Source: Gimesia benthica
Lineage (GTDB): Bacteria > Planctomycetota > Planctomycetia > Planctomycetales > Planctomycetaceae
Assembly (NCBI RefSeq): GCF_009720525.1
Contig: NZ_CP043930.1
Location: 1,302,001-1,366,000, forward strand
Length of the DNA: 64,000 bases
Reading direction: 5' to 3'
The position numbers and the translations under genes are program-made. Of this stretch, positions 1 through 10,335 are shown piece by piece. The first letter of the stretch is position 1, and each line of letters starts with the position of its first letter. Below the pieces are notes generated by a model that saw nothing but the letters and a program-made list of their open reading frames with translations, ran no database searches and was not told the origin of the DNA.

Positions 1-144
1 CATTCTGAGTCCCAAAACAAATATTTTAGATCAACATCACGTTACAATCTTTTTCAAAAGTGAGTAGCCGGTTGAGCCTGTAAAAACGCCTGAGTGAGCC
101 TCATACTTCAGTCCAGATCTTGATACCTTTAAGGGATGGGCACA

Positions 145-3100
145 TCACAGTTGTGAGTTTTGGGCTGGCAATGTGACAATAGTGATATTTCCTTCTACGT
201 CACCTACATAAAGCTTTTTTCCATCCGTAGAGAGTTCGAGACTTGAAGGAGACGCCGACGTGATCTCGGCTGTAAAGAGCTTAATCCCGGTCTCGACGTC
301 GAAAATGCTTACCAGACCATCCCTTCCAGCAACGATGATCCTGTCGTTGTCGGTTGAAAAACATAAGTCCTTGACGACAGTAGTCATCGGGATTTTGCCA
401 CGCAGTCGACCGTTGTAGCCATCTCTGACCGAGATCAGATTATCCTCTTCGTTATCAGCATTTTGCGTCTGTTTATAATGCATTGATTTGCTGAGATCCT
501 TTAAAAAGATGCTCATCGCTACCAGAGAACCATCTTGGCTGATGGCCACACAAGGAGTATACATGAGCACCCCCTGCTCGTTATGTGAGACAGACCAGAG
601 AATATTCCGTGATTTGAGATCGTAGTATCGTGCCTTATACTGAAATTCTGGAAACGGGTTTTGTGTAATCTGGCTCTTCAATTGGGGCGTGAATGGTAAT
701 TCAAGTGTCGTGAGATGACCATTTCGATCCTGTTGCCAGCTATGAATGATATCCACCCCGGAAATCGTTTTCTGCTCACCAGTGCCCCAGTTGGCGACAA
801 CCAGATTTGATTCGATACCTTCTCCAGTGTATGAGAAATAGATGAAAGCAATCAGATCCGCATTTGTAAATCCCAGGCATTTGACATTTTTAAACGGACC
901 GTACTCTTTTTGCTTCTGAGCCGTATCGCTATCGACAATCTGCAACAGTTCCCTGTCTTCAGTCTTAACAACGTACGCCAGGCTGTCACCGTCGCTGCTG
1001 ATCGAACTCGATTTCCTGGAAAGCCCTTTGAATTGATTTATCAATTGTCCATTCGTGGTATTCCAGACAAAATGTGTGCCAGACACATCCGAGGAGAGCA
1101 GCCGGCGCCCATCCCGGGAAAGCTGCAGCTCTGTTATTGTCTCTCCTTTTCGAAGACCGATAGCCGCCGGATGTCTCAAAATCTGTTGTTGTTCTTCCTG
1201 CAAGGACAGTTCGAAATAACGGTCCCCCGATTGCGTGATGATCGAACTCTGATCTGGAGAAAACTGGATCGCAGAAAATCCGGAATAAAATGTTGCCGGA
1301 TTCGAAGCCTTCCAATCAAAGACGCAGGCCCCCTGCTTAGATGTTGTGAAAGCCAGTTGCTCTCCATCTTGCGAGAAGAAAATAAAGTGATTCATGGTCG
1401 CGAGTTCGATTCCGTCCAACTCCCCCAATAGAATGTCGTTATCCGTACTCTTTATTTTGATGTTCTCTCTGCGCGCGGACGCAAATTTGGTTCCATCATT
1501 ACTAATCGCGATTCTGCTCCCATTACCACCTGAAAGGAATACTGATTCACCAGTTTTCAGATTGACGATTTCGACATTCGATTCATCAGTTGAATGAACC
1601 AGCCCGAGATAGTCACCATTCTGGCTTAGTGCAATTCTCTGCCCCCCCGTGCCTGGTGTGTAGTCATTTCGCTCGAAGAGTATTTCTCCACTCCGCACAT
1701 CCCAAACAACCAGCCCTTTGCCAGATTCTGGTATTCCACCAGCAATAGTTCCATCTGAGGTCATCAAAACATCTTTGTCGAAGCGCAGTCTCCCCAGAGT
1801 TCGATTGACCGGAGGGTTCGCACCTCTAGTCGGTGTATAAACAACAAGCCGGTTCCACGGCTTCTCATTTCTTACGATTGGAAGTGGAGGATGTTCTTTT
1901 ACGCTGATCAGCAGTTCGCCAGTCGGGAGCAACCTGGCTGCACGAAAAAAGGGCGTATTCTCTTTCCTGGTATCCACATCAGAGATACTCACTTCCGTTT
2001 CGATTTTCGCGGTTTCAGTATTGGAAACACACAGGCGTCTCGGAGACTTCCAGAGGGTTCCCTTCAGTGTCACCGCTTCAATTCGTAAGTTATCAGAAAA
2101 GTCGCGTGGTTCATGAGCTGGTGCCACAAGTGGCCTGTTCTGAGTAAGCAATTGAGCGTTTAATAAATTGAACTCGATTGACCTCAGCTCAGGATCAGTC
2201 TCATCGAGAATTCGATAAGCTTGCGCAGACTTTCCAGACCGTAGTTCAGATTTGCTCCGAGACAACTGCTCCGCATAAGATATCAATTCGGTACGACTTT
2301 CCATCAGGTCGTACTGACGCTTCGCCTGGATCAGCAGAAGCCCAACAACTAAGATTATCATCAGTGAGCTGATTAATGATGCATGTATTGGCTTTCTCCT
2401 GCACCACCGATATATTCTAACAAACCTCCCGAGAGGACGGGCCATGATCGGCTTACCATCCAGAAAACGCTGAAGTTCCTCCTCCAGATCATGCGCCGTC
2501 ACATATCGGTTATCCGGCGACTTCTCAAGACATTTCAGGCAAATGGTTTCCAGGTCTTGTGGGACTTTGGGATTCAACTGTCTTGGTGAGACCGGCTCCT
2601 TATGGATCACCTGCATTAACGTATCGACGGGAGATTCCGCCAAGAACGGCGCACGGCCTGTCAGACAGGCATACAATATTGCCCCCAGTGAATAGATATC
2701 CGCTGCCGGTCCGACCTGGCCCTGTTTGCCTTCGGCCTGTTCGGGTGACATGTAGCTCGGCGTGCCGAGAATCTGTCCCGATGCGGTCAGTTCCGCTAGC
2801 GATTTCTCATCAACCGATTCGATTATCTTCGCCAGCCCGAAGTCGGTCACGTGTGGCTGGTTCGCCTGGTCGAGCAGCACGTTCGCGGGTTTAAGATCTC
2901 GATGAACGGTCCCCTGTTCGTGTGCAAACTGCACTGCTTCCGCGATATCCTGTACGAGCTTCGCTGCCGCGCGCGGCGCCAGCGTTTCTTCGCGAATCAT
3001 TTCGGCCAGGCTGCGGCCCTCAACATAGTCCATCGTAAAGTAGTGGCGTCCATCGTGCTCACCAATCTCGTGCACGGGAACGATAGCGGGATGCATCAAC

Positions 3101-3570
3101 TTCCCTGCCGCCCGCGCCTCTCGATAGAAACGTTGAACATCGGACGCATCCGCAAGCCGACCTGCAAGAATCATTTTCAGCGCAACCACTCGTTCCAGGT
3201 TCCGCTGGCGAGCCTTGAACACAACCCCCATTCCACCACGGGCAATCTCTTCGAGAATCTCATACTCACCAATATAGCGAATGCTTTCTCCAGTGGTGAA
3301 ATCGCAGGGCTCCGTCTTCATGGCGGCCGTTTGCTCGTACACTGGAATGGCGACATGTGATGGCCCGACACCACCTAATCCGGAAGCCACCTGTTCCAGT
3401 AGTTGCAGATTATTAACGAACTGACCAAGCTCCTCAGCATACAGGGGGAAGTCTCTTTTCAGCGCCTCGAGATCAATGGTCTCGCCACGCTGCAGGGATT
3501 CCAGACAGCCAACCAGCAACGATTGGAATTCAGGATCATCCAGGAACTTTGAATTGTACGAATCAGCCAT
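145..3570 (-). CDS. Membrane Ser/Thr protein kinase with WD40-like repeats
   Basis: Hanks-type kinase of 1141 residues that would phosphorylate Ser/Thr on unknown partners. The glycine loop (ARGGMGVVFKA) is near residues 110-120, the ATP-binding lysine is K132 (VALKM), the catalytic loop HRDLKPAN is at 223-230 and DFG at 243-245, so the kinase should be active. A hydrophobic segment near 396-415 anchors it. The remaining ~700 residues show WD40/beta-propeller-like repeats (for example GRDGLVSIFDVETG near the end), presumably a sensor or protein-binding surface outside the membrane. The ATG lies inside the stop region of the upstream sigma gene (8-nt overlap ATGGCTGA), so the two are translationally coupled. 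This kinase plus ECF-sigma pairing is common in planctomycetes. The substrate is unknown. Confidence 0.92.
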   Translation of the reverse strand: MADSYNSKFLDDPEFQSLLVGCLESLQRGETIDLEALKRDFPLYAEELGQFVNNLQLLEQVASGLGGVGPSHVAIPVYEQTAAMKTEPCDFTTGESIRYIGEYEILEEIARGGMGVVFKARQRNLERVVALKMILAGRLADASDVQRFYREARAAGKLMHPAIVPVHEIGEHDGRHYFTMDYVEGRSLAEMIREETLAPRAAAKLVQDIAEAVQFAHEQGTVHRDLKPANVLLDQANQPHVTDFGLAKIIESVDEKSLAELTASGQILGTPSYMSPEQAEGKQGQVGPAADIYSLGAILYACLTGRAPFLAESPVDTLMQVIHKEPVSPRQLNPKVPQDLETICLKCLEKSPDNRYVTAHDLEEELQRFLDGKPIMARPLGRFVRIYRWCRRKPIHASLISSLMIILVVGLLLIQAKRQYDLMESRTELISYAEQLSRSKSELRSGKSAQAYRILDETDPELRSIEFNLLNAQLLTQNRPLVAPAHEPRDFSDNLRIEAVTLKGTLWKSPRRLCVSNTETAKIETEVSISDVDTRKENTPFFRAARLLPTGELLISVKEHPPLPIVRNEKPWNRLVVYTPTRGANPPVNRTLGRLRFDKDVLMTSDGTIAGGIPESGKGLVVWDVRSGEILFERNDYTPGTGGQRIALSQNGDYLGLVHSTDESNVEIVNLKTGESVFLSGGNGSRIAISNDGTKFASARRENIKIKSTDNDILLGELDGIELATMNHFIFFSQDGEQLAFTTSKQGACVFDWKASNPATFYSGFSAIQFSPDQSSIITQSGDRYFELSLQEEQQQILRHPAAIGLRKGETITELQLSRDGRRLLSSDVSGTHFVWNTTNGQLINQFKGLSRKSSSISSDGDSLAYVVKTEDRELLQIVDSDTAQKQKEYGPFKNVKCLGFTNADLIAFIYFSYTGEGIESNLVVANWGTGEQKTISGVDIIHSWQQDRNGHLTTLELPFTPQLKSQITQNPFPEFQYKARYYDLKSRNILWSVSHNEQGVLMYTPCVAISQDGSLVAMSIFLKDLSKSMHYKQTQNADNEEDNLISVRDGYNGRLRGKIPMTTVVKDLCFSTDNDRIIVAGRDGLVSIFDVETGIKLFTAEITSASPSSLELSTDGKKLYVGDVEGNITIVTLPAQNSQL

Positions 3571-4130
3571 GATCGCCTCTCGACTCGTTTACCAGAAGTT
3601 CACGTAATTTAGAGGTTCCTCTATAGATTAATGACGCAACAGCGCCCTTGGTCTTATTCATTCGCTGTCCGATTCGCTCAAGTGACCAATCCTGCAAATA
3701 ATGCAGTTCAATCGCTTGTCGTTGAGCAGCTGAGAGATATGCCAGCGCCGTTGCCAGTCTCAGTTGCTCTTCCGCACGGGCCGCTTGTCTGACTTGGCGT
3801 GGAATATCCGCTGGCCAGCCAACAGTTCAGTCTGTCAGCAGATTTTTCGAGCGTCTGCTCAATCGACCGTTCCCGTTCCACGTCTCGCGCTTGCGTGCGG
3901 AACCTGCGAATCTCATCAAGCAGATTATTCGCAAACACACGTCGCAGCCAGGAGAGTCGTTTGTCTTCCGCCTGCTCCTTCCAGCCATTTTTGCCGGCCT
4001 CAAACAGAGTCAGCTGAACTACTCCGGACACGTCCACCTTTCCTGCCAGTTGATCGTCCAGTTGCATGCGCCCCAGTAAACCGAGATACTCGCGATACTT
4101 CTCCAGTTCTAATGCTGTCTCTCGGGGCAT
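3563..4130 (-). pseudogene. ECF sigma factor, frameshifted between regions 2 and 4
   Basis: An RNA polymerase sigma-70-family (ECF) factor split by a single extra base. Frame one (4130 down to about 3789) encodes MPRETALELEKYREYL... with region 2 (WLRRVFANNLLDEIRRFRTQ) and the linker STPSQ. It then runs into junk and stops at 3708. Removing one A at about 3788 (minus strand) joins STPSQ to QAARAEEQLRLATAL and continues through region 4 (AIELHYLQDWSLERIG, then GAVASLIYRG) to a TGA at 3565-3563. The restored protein would be 188 residues, the usual family length. Its stop overlaps the kinase ATG by 8 nt. The break is not in a homopolymer, so a true mutation is plausible, but an assembly error cannot be excluded. 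Confidence 0.82.
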
Positions 4131-4260
4131 CGGCGTCCTCTACAACATAAAGCGGCATAAACCGTCAAAGTTCACGGTCTAATTTGAAATTTTATAGAAT
4201 TACCAGGGCGGAAACCATTTAATTATCGTACTGCCCAGAATACTGAGTCTATTGTCAGAG

Positions 4261-4375
4261 AATCATTTCGCAGTACTTTTAGAGCAATTCGCAGCAGCCC
4301 CACCCTCACTTCACTGCACATGCGAACCAGGTCGACGCGCATCGTCACCTTAACTCCCCCACGCCTATGGCACAT
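4261..4375. repeat. Intergenic repeat, copy 1
   Basis: This element occupies the 446-bp gap between the sigma gene and the ceramidase-like gene. It resembles 38605-38710. Shared blocks include ATCATTTCG, AGAGCA, TTC, CAGCAG, CACCC, CAC and TCACTG in the same order and spacing over about 58 bp. Weaker similarity follows (a CCCCC-CGCC block). No ORF or RNA fold is obvious. The rest of the gap (4131-4260, 4376-4576) holds only the short promoter regions of the flanking divergent genes. It includes a small dyad ACCGT/ACGGT near 4164-4181. Confidence 0.45.
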
Positions 4376-4576
4376 CAGACAGGTGACTCTGGAGACGAGG
4401 CTTCCTGATCAACATTGATCGTTCTTTCAAATCAGGTTCGTGCTTTTCCTGTAAACGTTTGCTAATATATTAGCCAGCAGATGAGCCGGATTGATCAAAC
4501 CGGTTTGTTTCTTGAAGCAGCCATTTGTTTATAACAGTTGGTAATCAGCATCACCCTTTGACGGAAAGCGCATACC

Positions 4577-6013
4577 ATGTATTGGCGAATCCTATTCTTC
4601 ACGCTGCTCGTCTGTTGTATCACAGGGCCTGTCCCTGAGACGCAAGCCGAGCCGGCGCAATTCCGGGCGGGCGCCTCTGCCGTTGATGTTTCACCACGCT
4701 TATTCCCTTTCAGCCTGCGTAGTGGCAAAGCCATGGATCAAAGTGCCATCCATGACCCGCTGCATGCCCGGGCGATCGTCCTGAATGATGGCAAGACCAT
4801 TGTCGCGATTGTTGTACTCGATGCGCTCGGCGCCCCCCCCGAGATGCTGAATGAAGCGAAACAGATCGCTTCAAATAAGACCGGAATTCCCGTCGAACGC
4901 ATTCTGATTTCCTCGACGCATACGCACTCGGCTCCCCCGTCCAACCGCACGGAAGGTTCCCCCGGGGATGTCGCTTACCGCGAAGTCCTGATCAACGGAC
5001 TCGCCCAGTCAATCATTCAGGCGTACGAGAAACAGCAGGTCGCTGCGCTGGGCATGGCGTCGCATGATCTTCCTGAAGAAGTCTTCAATCGCCGCTGGTT
5101 CCTGAAGCCCGGCAAGATGCCCGCCAATCCCTTTGGGAAAATGGACATCGTGAAAATGAATCCGGGAACCAGCGCAGCCGTACTGGATCGGCCGGCGGGC
5201 CCCGTCGATCCGGAACTGATGGTCCTGTCCATTCAGAATCAGAAGCGAAAACCACTGGCCCTGTTAGCCAACTATGCTCTGCATTATGTGGGAGGCATTC
5301 CCAAGAAGCATGCTTCAGCAGACTACTTCGGCGAGTTCGCCCGGCTGATGCCAGCGCGTCTGCGGGCGGATCAGAACTTCGTCGCCATGATGTCCAATGG
5401 CGCCTCGGGCGATATCAACAACATCCCCTTTCTCGTGAACCGCCCCCCGCGCGAGCCGTTCGAACAGGTCCGGATTGTCGCGAGCAAAGCCGCCGACACC
5501 GCGTATTTTGCTTACAGGAAAATTGAGAACCACGAACGAGACATCACCATCGACATGCTTGAGAGAAAGGTTGACCTCAAATACCGTCGCCCCACTGCAG
5601 AAGATGTGGCCGCTGCACGAAAAGTGCTCGCCTTGAAAGACAAGAACGACATCGCCAGGCTGCCTAACAAAGCCCAAAGCTACGCACGCAAAGTGGTCCA
5701 GGCGCACGAACGGGAAGAAGACACCCTCACCGTCACGCTCCAGGCCATTCGCATTGGTGAGTACGCCATCGTGGGCATTCCGTTCGAGACACTGGTCGAG
5801 ATCGGTCTGGAAATCAAGGATCGCAGCCCGTTCGCACGCACCATGGTCATCGGCTTAGCCAACGGTCGACACGGCTACCTGCCCTCTCCCGAACAGCATC
5901 GACTGGGCGGCTATGAAACATGGCTCGGCACGAATGTCGTCCAGAAAGATGCCTCAGTGATCCTGACCGACAATCTGCTGGAGATGCTGAACGAACTCAA
6001 TCAGCGTAAATGA
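4577..6013 (+). CDS. Secreted neutral/alkaline ceramidase-like hydrolase
   Basis: A 478-residue exported protein of the neutral/alkaline non-lysosomal ceramidase N-terminal family. A signal peptide covers about residues 1-24 (ending ETQA). The metal-site motif STHTHSAP lies at 113-120, further family landmarks are NYALHYVGG (232-240) and MSNGASGDINN (272-282), equivalent to the NxGDxSP region around the catalytic site. The C-terminal ceramidase immunoglobulin-like domain is absent, so this is the short form common in planctomycetes. Its real substrate may be an amide other than ceramide. It stands alone, divergent from the sigma/kinase pair and convergent with the DUF4091 gene. Confidence 0.85.
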   Translation: MYWRILFFTLLVCCITGPVPETQAEPAQFRAGASAVDVSPRLFPFSLRSGKAMDQSAIHDPLHARAIVLNDGKTIVAIVVLDALGAPPEMLNEAKQIASNKTGIPVERILISSTHTHSAPPSNRTEGSPGDVAYREVLINGLAQSIIQAYEKQQVAALGMASHDLPEEVFNRRWFLKPGKMPANPFGKMDIVKMNPGTSAAVLDRPAGPVDPELMVLSIQNQKRKPLALLANYALHYVGGIPKKHASADYFGEFARLMPARLRADQNFVAMMSNGASGDINNIPFLVNRPPREPFEQVRIVASKAADTAYFAYRKIENHERDITIDMLERKVDLKYRRPTAEDVAAARKVLALKDKNDIARLPNKAQSYARKVVQAHEREEDTLTVTLQAIRIGEYAIVGIPFETLVEIGLEIKDRSPFARTMVIGLANGRHGYLPSPEQHRLGGYETWLGTNVVQKDASVILTDNLLEMLNELNQRK

Positions 6014-6158
6014 AAATCGGTAATACTGCAAACTTGTTCTCAGGCAACTTCCAGGTTGAAAACTGGCTAAGCCCCTGCGCGGATTTCGCTCGAGGTATTA
6101 CGGACTGTCTTACTTTGTGCCGACCCCAGTAGTTTGCATGGACTGCTGTTGTGACCGG

Positions 6159-8798
6159 CTACCGTAACAATTCTATAGCCGCCTGTCTCAGCCGATCATA
6201 ATTCAACAGTGCACGCCGGTCGTATTCCGCTGTCCCCGCGTCATCATCGTTTTGTTTCCGGACCGATCCGGTCAAAGTGACATAGTGCTCAATAAATGCC
6301 CGCATCTGGCTGGCTGTCCAACCCTGCCGCTGCTGAACCATGGTCAGATACTCGATGAGTTGCTCCGCTTCACGATAGGCTTTCAGGCGTGCCGAGTGGC
6401 GGATCACCGTATTTCCCTCCGGGGTTTGATCAAAGATGAACAGCCCTAACTGGTCGGCCTTTCGCAACGCCTGCCCCGATTTATCGACCGTCTGCCAGGG
6501 AACCAGACCGGTCGCCCCATATCGCCAGGCATCCACAGCCCAGGCCTGCAGCTGACGATTACTCTCATGCACCGGATTGGAAGTACCATACACCCAGACC
6601 TGTAATCCATCCCGCTGCATGCGGTCGGTGACCAACCTGCGATAGTTCTGAAATGCTGATGCTGAAACTACCCACAGGTCACCCCGCCCGGCGAGTTCTC
6701 CCCGGGTATATTCCGGTCGGGAAATATCGATCCGATAGTCAATCTGAATTTCGTCGGCGCGTCTCCGCCCGCGGTCCGTCAACTCTCCATAATACTGCAA
6801 TGCACGATAGTCCCAGTAAGCTGATGGCTCATCCAGAATCCACGGCGCTTTGGTCTTTTCGTTCAACGAACCTTTGTTGTTGAAATACACCTGAAAACCG
6901 GCCTCGGTCCAGCCCCGGGATTTCGCCAGTCGCGCAAAATCTTCCAGCACATTCACATACGTCTCCGCGTAGACCGGAGTGTCTTTGAAGGCACGATATG
7001 CATCAGGATCCCCGTTGAAATAAGCCCGGCAGTTCAGCGGCCAGCTTTCATGAAACGTCAGGTAGAACCCCGGAGCCGGAATCCGACCGCGGTGACCATC
7101 CTCAAAACAGGAACCATCGAGATACGGGCCAAACGCTTCGGCAAAATCGTCCCAGTAAGCCTGCTTCGCCCCCGGTTCAATGGCGTCGTACCGTTTATTG
7201 TTCATTCGGCGACCGGAGCGGAGACGCATATCGAGGTTGCTCTTCCGGGCACCGGGGGCGGCGGTATGATGCGAATAATGCAGAATATTCGCATGCACCC
7301 GATGATCGTAGGCCACCTGCTGCAGCGCGTAATAATCGTCAACATGGTCCGGGAGACCATAGCCGTTCATTTCACACAGGAACGACGCCTTCCGCGGAAG
7401 CCGGACAGGCAGCACGGTCAGCTTGAGCGGAACGACACGACTATCGGAAACCGCGAATTTCCCGGTATATTCCCCTGCTGTTGCCTCGAACGGAACATAG
7501 CAGTCCACGAAGACTGCCTGGTCCTGCTCTCGATCTAAAGGGATCGTTTTCGGCAGAGGCACCAGTGGATCAGGAATTTGACGCCCCTGGGTCGGAACGT
7601 ATTTTGCCTGAAACAGATCGACGCGCCATTCTGGTGGATCGAGCTGGCACTGGACGGAAACTTCTTTTTCACCACGCAGGAGTAGCTGAAAGCCGACCAC
7701 TTCACCGGCTGCGGCCGTCAGGTGGATTCGCTGGCCATCGAACAGGGAATTATGTGTCCGATAATCCGGGGGCAAGTCCCCCACGGCGCGACCATTCCGG
7801 TCATACTTGTCAGTCACTGGTATCACTGAGAGACCTGGCACGGGAGGCCTGGCAGCAGGCAGCGGACGCACCTGGGGCAAACGGACTGGTGCAGCGCTGA
7901 AAAGTTTCCCTGTTACCTGAACCGGTTGCGACTGCTGTCCCGTGCGGTTGACAGTGATTACTTCTACTGAATGCAGTCCCGGCTTTGTCACATTATCAGG
8001 GAGATCGCGCAACAGAATTGTCTGCCTGTCGCCTGGATTCACCAGAGGGATATTATGCCGCCCCATTGGGTGTCCATCCACGAGAACGTGGTAGGCAAAG
8101 CCGCGTTGCGGTGCCTTCAGTGTCAGTTGTGCAGACGCTCCATCAACGGGAACCAGCTGCAATTCTGTGGCAGGCAATGGTAAGTCGTCAGCACGGTCTT
8201 CGGTCTCAACCAGCAGGTACGGCTGTTTGCTGGACTGTTCACGCGAGAAGATCGTGGGGTTCCGTCCGTAATCCGTTTCGTGTTCATGCAGTGCCAGCCC
8301 GAAGGCTACGCCCGCGGTCATGGCATGAATCAGATCGACCGGCACTTCGCAGTGGTACTGACCGTCACGCAGCTCGAACTCTGACTGGTGAACCAGGGTA
8401 AATGCATTTCCCCCGGAAACAGCGGGAAATCGCGCACCGGGATAACCCCACCCGCTGACGCCCTCGATGCCCGCAGTCAAACCCGTTGACGTCATCTCCC
8501 GCCAGGGGGTCGCGATTGTGGAGAGCGTGACTGCAGAAATCGTTTCTGCGGCAGGATGACAAACCAGTTCGGCCCGCGTGATTATCTTCCCCTGTACATC
8601 CGCCAGATCGAAGCTCAGTGCCACGATGTGCTGGTTTCCCTTAATTCGTATCCGGCTACTCGCACCGGCATTGACCGACCACTCTCTGTCAACCATGACA
8701 ATCGAGTTATCCTGAATCACAGGCAGACGGACCGAATCAGCCCAGACACGCTCACTCCCTGTAAAGCACAGAATCACGACACAAGCAAATCGAAGCAT
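6159..8798 (-). CDS. Secreted DUF4091 (glycoside-hydrolase-like) protein
   Basis: An exported protein of 879 residues when started at 8798, where MLRFACVVILCFTGSERVWA forms a clear signal peptide. An upstream in-frame start at 8849 would bury it. The first ~190 residues look like a DNRLRE-type beta-sandwich. A fibronectin-like linker follows. The C-terminal half contains the DUF4091 TIM-barrel-like region, with LDEPSAYWDYRALQYYGEL and WVYGTSNPVHESNRQ. Proteins of this kind are presumed carbohydrate-active, but no specific substrate can be assigned. It lies downstream of the ECF sigma/anti-sigma pair with a 71-bp gap, so co-transcription is possible. Confidence 0.8.
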   Translation of the reverse strand: MLRFACVVILCFTGSERVWADSVRLPVIQDNSIVMVDREWSVNAGASSRIRIKGNQHIVALSFDLADVQGKIITRAELVCHPAAETISAVTLSTIATPWREMTSTGLTAGIEGVSGWGYPGARFPAVSGGNAFTLVHQSEFELRDGQYHCEVPVDLIHAMTAGVAFGLALHEHETDYGRNPTIFSREQSSKQPYLLVETEDRADDLPLPATELQLVPVDGASAQLTLKAPQRGFAYHVLVDGHPMGRHNIPLVNPGDRQTILLRDLPDNVTKPGLHSVEVITVNRTGQQSQPVQVTGKLFSAAPVRLPQVRPLPAARPPVPGLSVIPVTDKYDRNGRAVGDLPPDYRTHNSLFDGQRIHLTAAAGEVVGFQLLLRGEKEVSVQCQLDPPEWRVDLFQAKYVPTQGRQIPDPLVPLPKTIPLDREQDQAVFVDCYVPFEATAGEYTGKFAVSDSRVVPLKLTVLPVRLPRKASFLCEMNGYGLPDHVDDYYALQQVAYDHRVHANILHYSHHTAAPGARKSNLDMRLRSGRRMNNKRYDAIEPGAKQAYWDDFAEAFGPYLDGSCFEDGHRGRIPAPGFYLTFHESWPLNCRAYFNGDPDAYRAFKDTPVYAETYVNVLEDFARLAKSRGWTEAGFQVYFNNKGSLNEKTKAPWILDEPSAYWDYRALQYYGELTDRGRRRADEIQIDYRIDISRPEYTRGELAGRGDLWVVSASAFQNYRRLVTDRMQRDGLQVWVYGTSNPVHESNRQLQAWAVDAWRYGATGLVPWQTVDKSGQALRKADQLGLFIFDQTPEGNTVIRHSARLKAYREAEQLIEYLTMVQQRQGWTASQMRAFIEHYVTLTGSVRKQNDDDAGTAEYDRRALLNYDRLRQAAIELLR

Positions 8799-8869
8799 AA
8801 GCTGTCTCACTTCAGGGGACCTTTCTCGTATGCCTGGGAACCAAGGCAATCATTGAAGACGATGTGACA

Positions 8870-9748
8870 TCAGCCGACGGTGTTCGCACGTGTACGCAGG
8901 GCCTTGACCAGTTTTCGGATCAGGGAATCAGCCGCCTCATCGGCCGATTGCAGATCGGCCCCCTCGTTCAAAGCGGCGATCTGTTCATCGAGTTTCCCGG
9001 CCCATGCCTGGCAGCGTTCGACCAGCCAGGTTCGATCGTCCTGGGATAATTGCGGATGCGGTGCCTTGATCAGTGTTTCACAACCTGCACGGAACTGTTT
9101 CAAGCGTGTTTCCAGAGCCGCTTTGGTCTCCGTCGGCTTGTTAAACCACTCTTCCGCGGAATCGGCCAGTTGATTGAGATATTCAGCCGCAGGCACATCA
9201 GCCGTCAATGCGCCTGGTCGATTCCAGCCCCAGCCCTGGGGAGCAGCCGGCTGCTGATTCAAAAACACCGCCACCAGAACCAAAGCCGCTGAGACGAAAC
9301 CAATGATTCCAATTTTTCGATAGGAGACGGTCTGGAACGCAGGCGCGGTTGTTACATTTTGCGTTTCGGTCGCAGGCGGTTCTGCGATCTGCTGCTTCAG
9401 CCAGTCCTGCCCGCGAGAGACTTCCGTCTCATCTGTCAGCGCTGCTATCCGCTCCTGCCAGAAAGCCCCTCCTTCGAGAAAGAGATGCTCCTGCAGTTCG
9501 AGCAGCAGTTCGGGGTGAGTTAACAACTGCTGAATCTGAAGTGGCGACAGCACCTGACAACCCTGCGCTAACACAGTCTCCCGTTGATCCTGTAAGACGT
9601 CATCCAGGGTCGGCTGCGCGCCATTCTCTTCTGCATGCACGGCCGCTAATTGCGAAACAATCGACATCAGTTCCGGCTGAAGCAGTATGTCATCGAGCCA
9701 GGCTCGCAGTTCATCCGTTTCCTCAGGTAAATTGAAAGCGGTCAGCAT
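8870..9748 (-). CDS. Probable membrane anti-sigma factor
   Basis: A 292-residue protein started at the ATG 9748-9746, which overlaps the sigma stop as TGATG; a longer in-frame start at 9781 lacks that logic. The N-terminal ~140 residues are acidic and Leu/Gln-rich, with no zinc-binding anti-sigma motif (no HxxxCxxC). One membrane segment (IGIIGFVSAALVLVAVF) follows near 145-165, then an extracytoplasmic Glu/Ala-rich helical domain. Position and topology suggest it sequesters the sigma factor encoded upstream. That role is inferred from gene order, not from a recognised domain. Confidence 0.65.
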   Translation of the reverse strand: MLTAFNLPEETDELRAWLDDILLQPELMSIVSQLAAVHAEENGAQPTLDDVLQDQRETVLAQGCQVLSPLQIQQLLTHPELLLELQEHLFLEGGAFWQERIAALTDETEVSRGQDWLKQQIAEPPATETQNVTTAPAFQTVSYRKIGIIGFVSAALVLVAVFLNQQPAAPQGWGWNRPGALTADVPAAEYLNQLADSAEEWFNKPTETKAALETRLKQFRAGCETLIKAPHPQLSQDDRTWLVERCQAWAGKLDEQIAALNEGADLQSADEAADSLIRKLVKALRTRANTVG

Positions 9749-10335
9749 CAGGCAGTCTCCTTCCGTGTCGACTGGACGCACTCTTCCAGGAACTGTTTGG
9801 CTCGATGGAAACGGGTTTGAACCGTTGTGTAGTCGATCTGCAACTGATCGCTGATTTCGCGATGACTCTGCCCTGACAGCCGCAATTTAACGATCTGCTG
9901 CCGGGAGTCATCCAGTTGACTCAGACAATCCTGTAACTGCTGTTTCTCTTCCTGATTGATGAAGGCCTGAGCGGCATCCTGCATATCAGGCGCGTCCATT
10001 CCCTCAGAAAGTGAGGTCATCTTCTTTTTTCGAAATTCGTCCAGCAACAGATTCTTCGCAATCTGAAATAACCAGCCACGGAAATGGGAGCCGTCAAAGT
10101 ATTCCGGTATTTTCTGCCAGGCCCGTAACCAGGTCTCCTGGGCAATGTCCCCGGCGACGACATGCGAACTGCAGCGTACCTTCAGTAATCCGAGCAGCAC
10201 AGCAGCATGTCGCTCATACAACAGATTAAACGCAGCCTCTGCTTCCTGTTTCTGCGCAAACGTCTCTCCCTGACCTTTGATCAGGTCCGCCAGTTTTTCA
10301 TCTGATCGGGATTCGAGGTTTTCGCATGTGGACAT
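9748..10335 (-). CDS. ECF RNA polymerase sigma factor
   Basis: A 195-residue sigma-70-family factor. Region 2 (GDIAQETWLRAWQKIPEY, then FRGWLFQIAKNLLLDEFR) and region 4 (LSQLDDSRQQIVKLRLSG with HREISDQLQIDYTTVQTRFHRAK) are intact. The start at 10335 is preferred because it has AGGGGA just upstream and yields a normal-length ECF protein. A longer open frame to 10671 runs over the neighbouring small gene and has no sigma similarity. The stop overlaps the start of the anti-sigma-like gene. It is a candidate to recognise the two matching ECF-type promoters at 11299 and 17962, though nothing in the sequence proves this. Confidence 0.9.
   Translation of the reverse strand: MSTCENLESRSDEKLADLIKGQGETFAQKQEAEAAFNLLYERHAAVLLGLLKVRCSSHVVAGDIAQETWLRAWQKIPEYFDGSHFRGWLFQIAKNLLLDEFRKKKMTSLSEGMDAPDMQDAAQAFINQEEKQQLQDCLSQLDDSRQQIVKLRLSGQSHREISDQLQIDYTTVQTRFHRAKQFLEECVQSTRKETA

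Noticed and set aside
3780..3795. Programmed ribosomal frameshift in the sigma gene
   Set aside because: No slippery heptamer or nearby stem-loop around the junction; mutation or sequence error is simpler.
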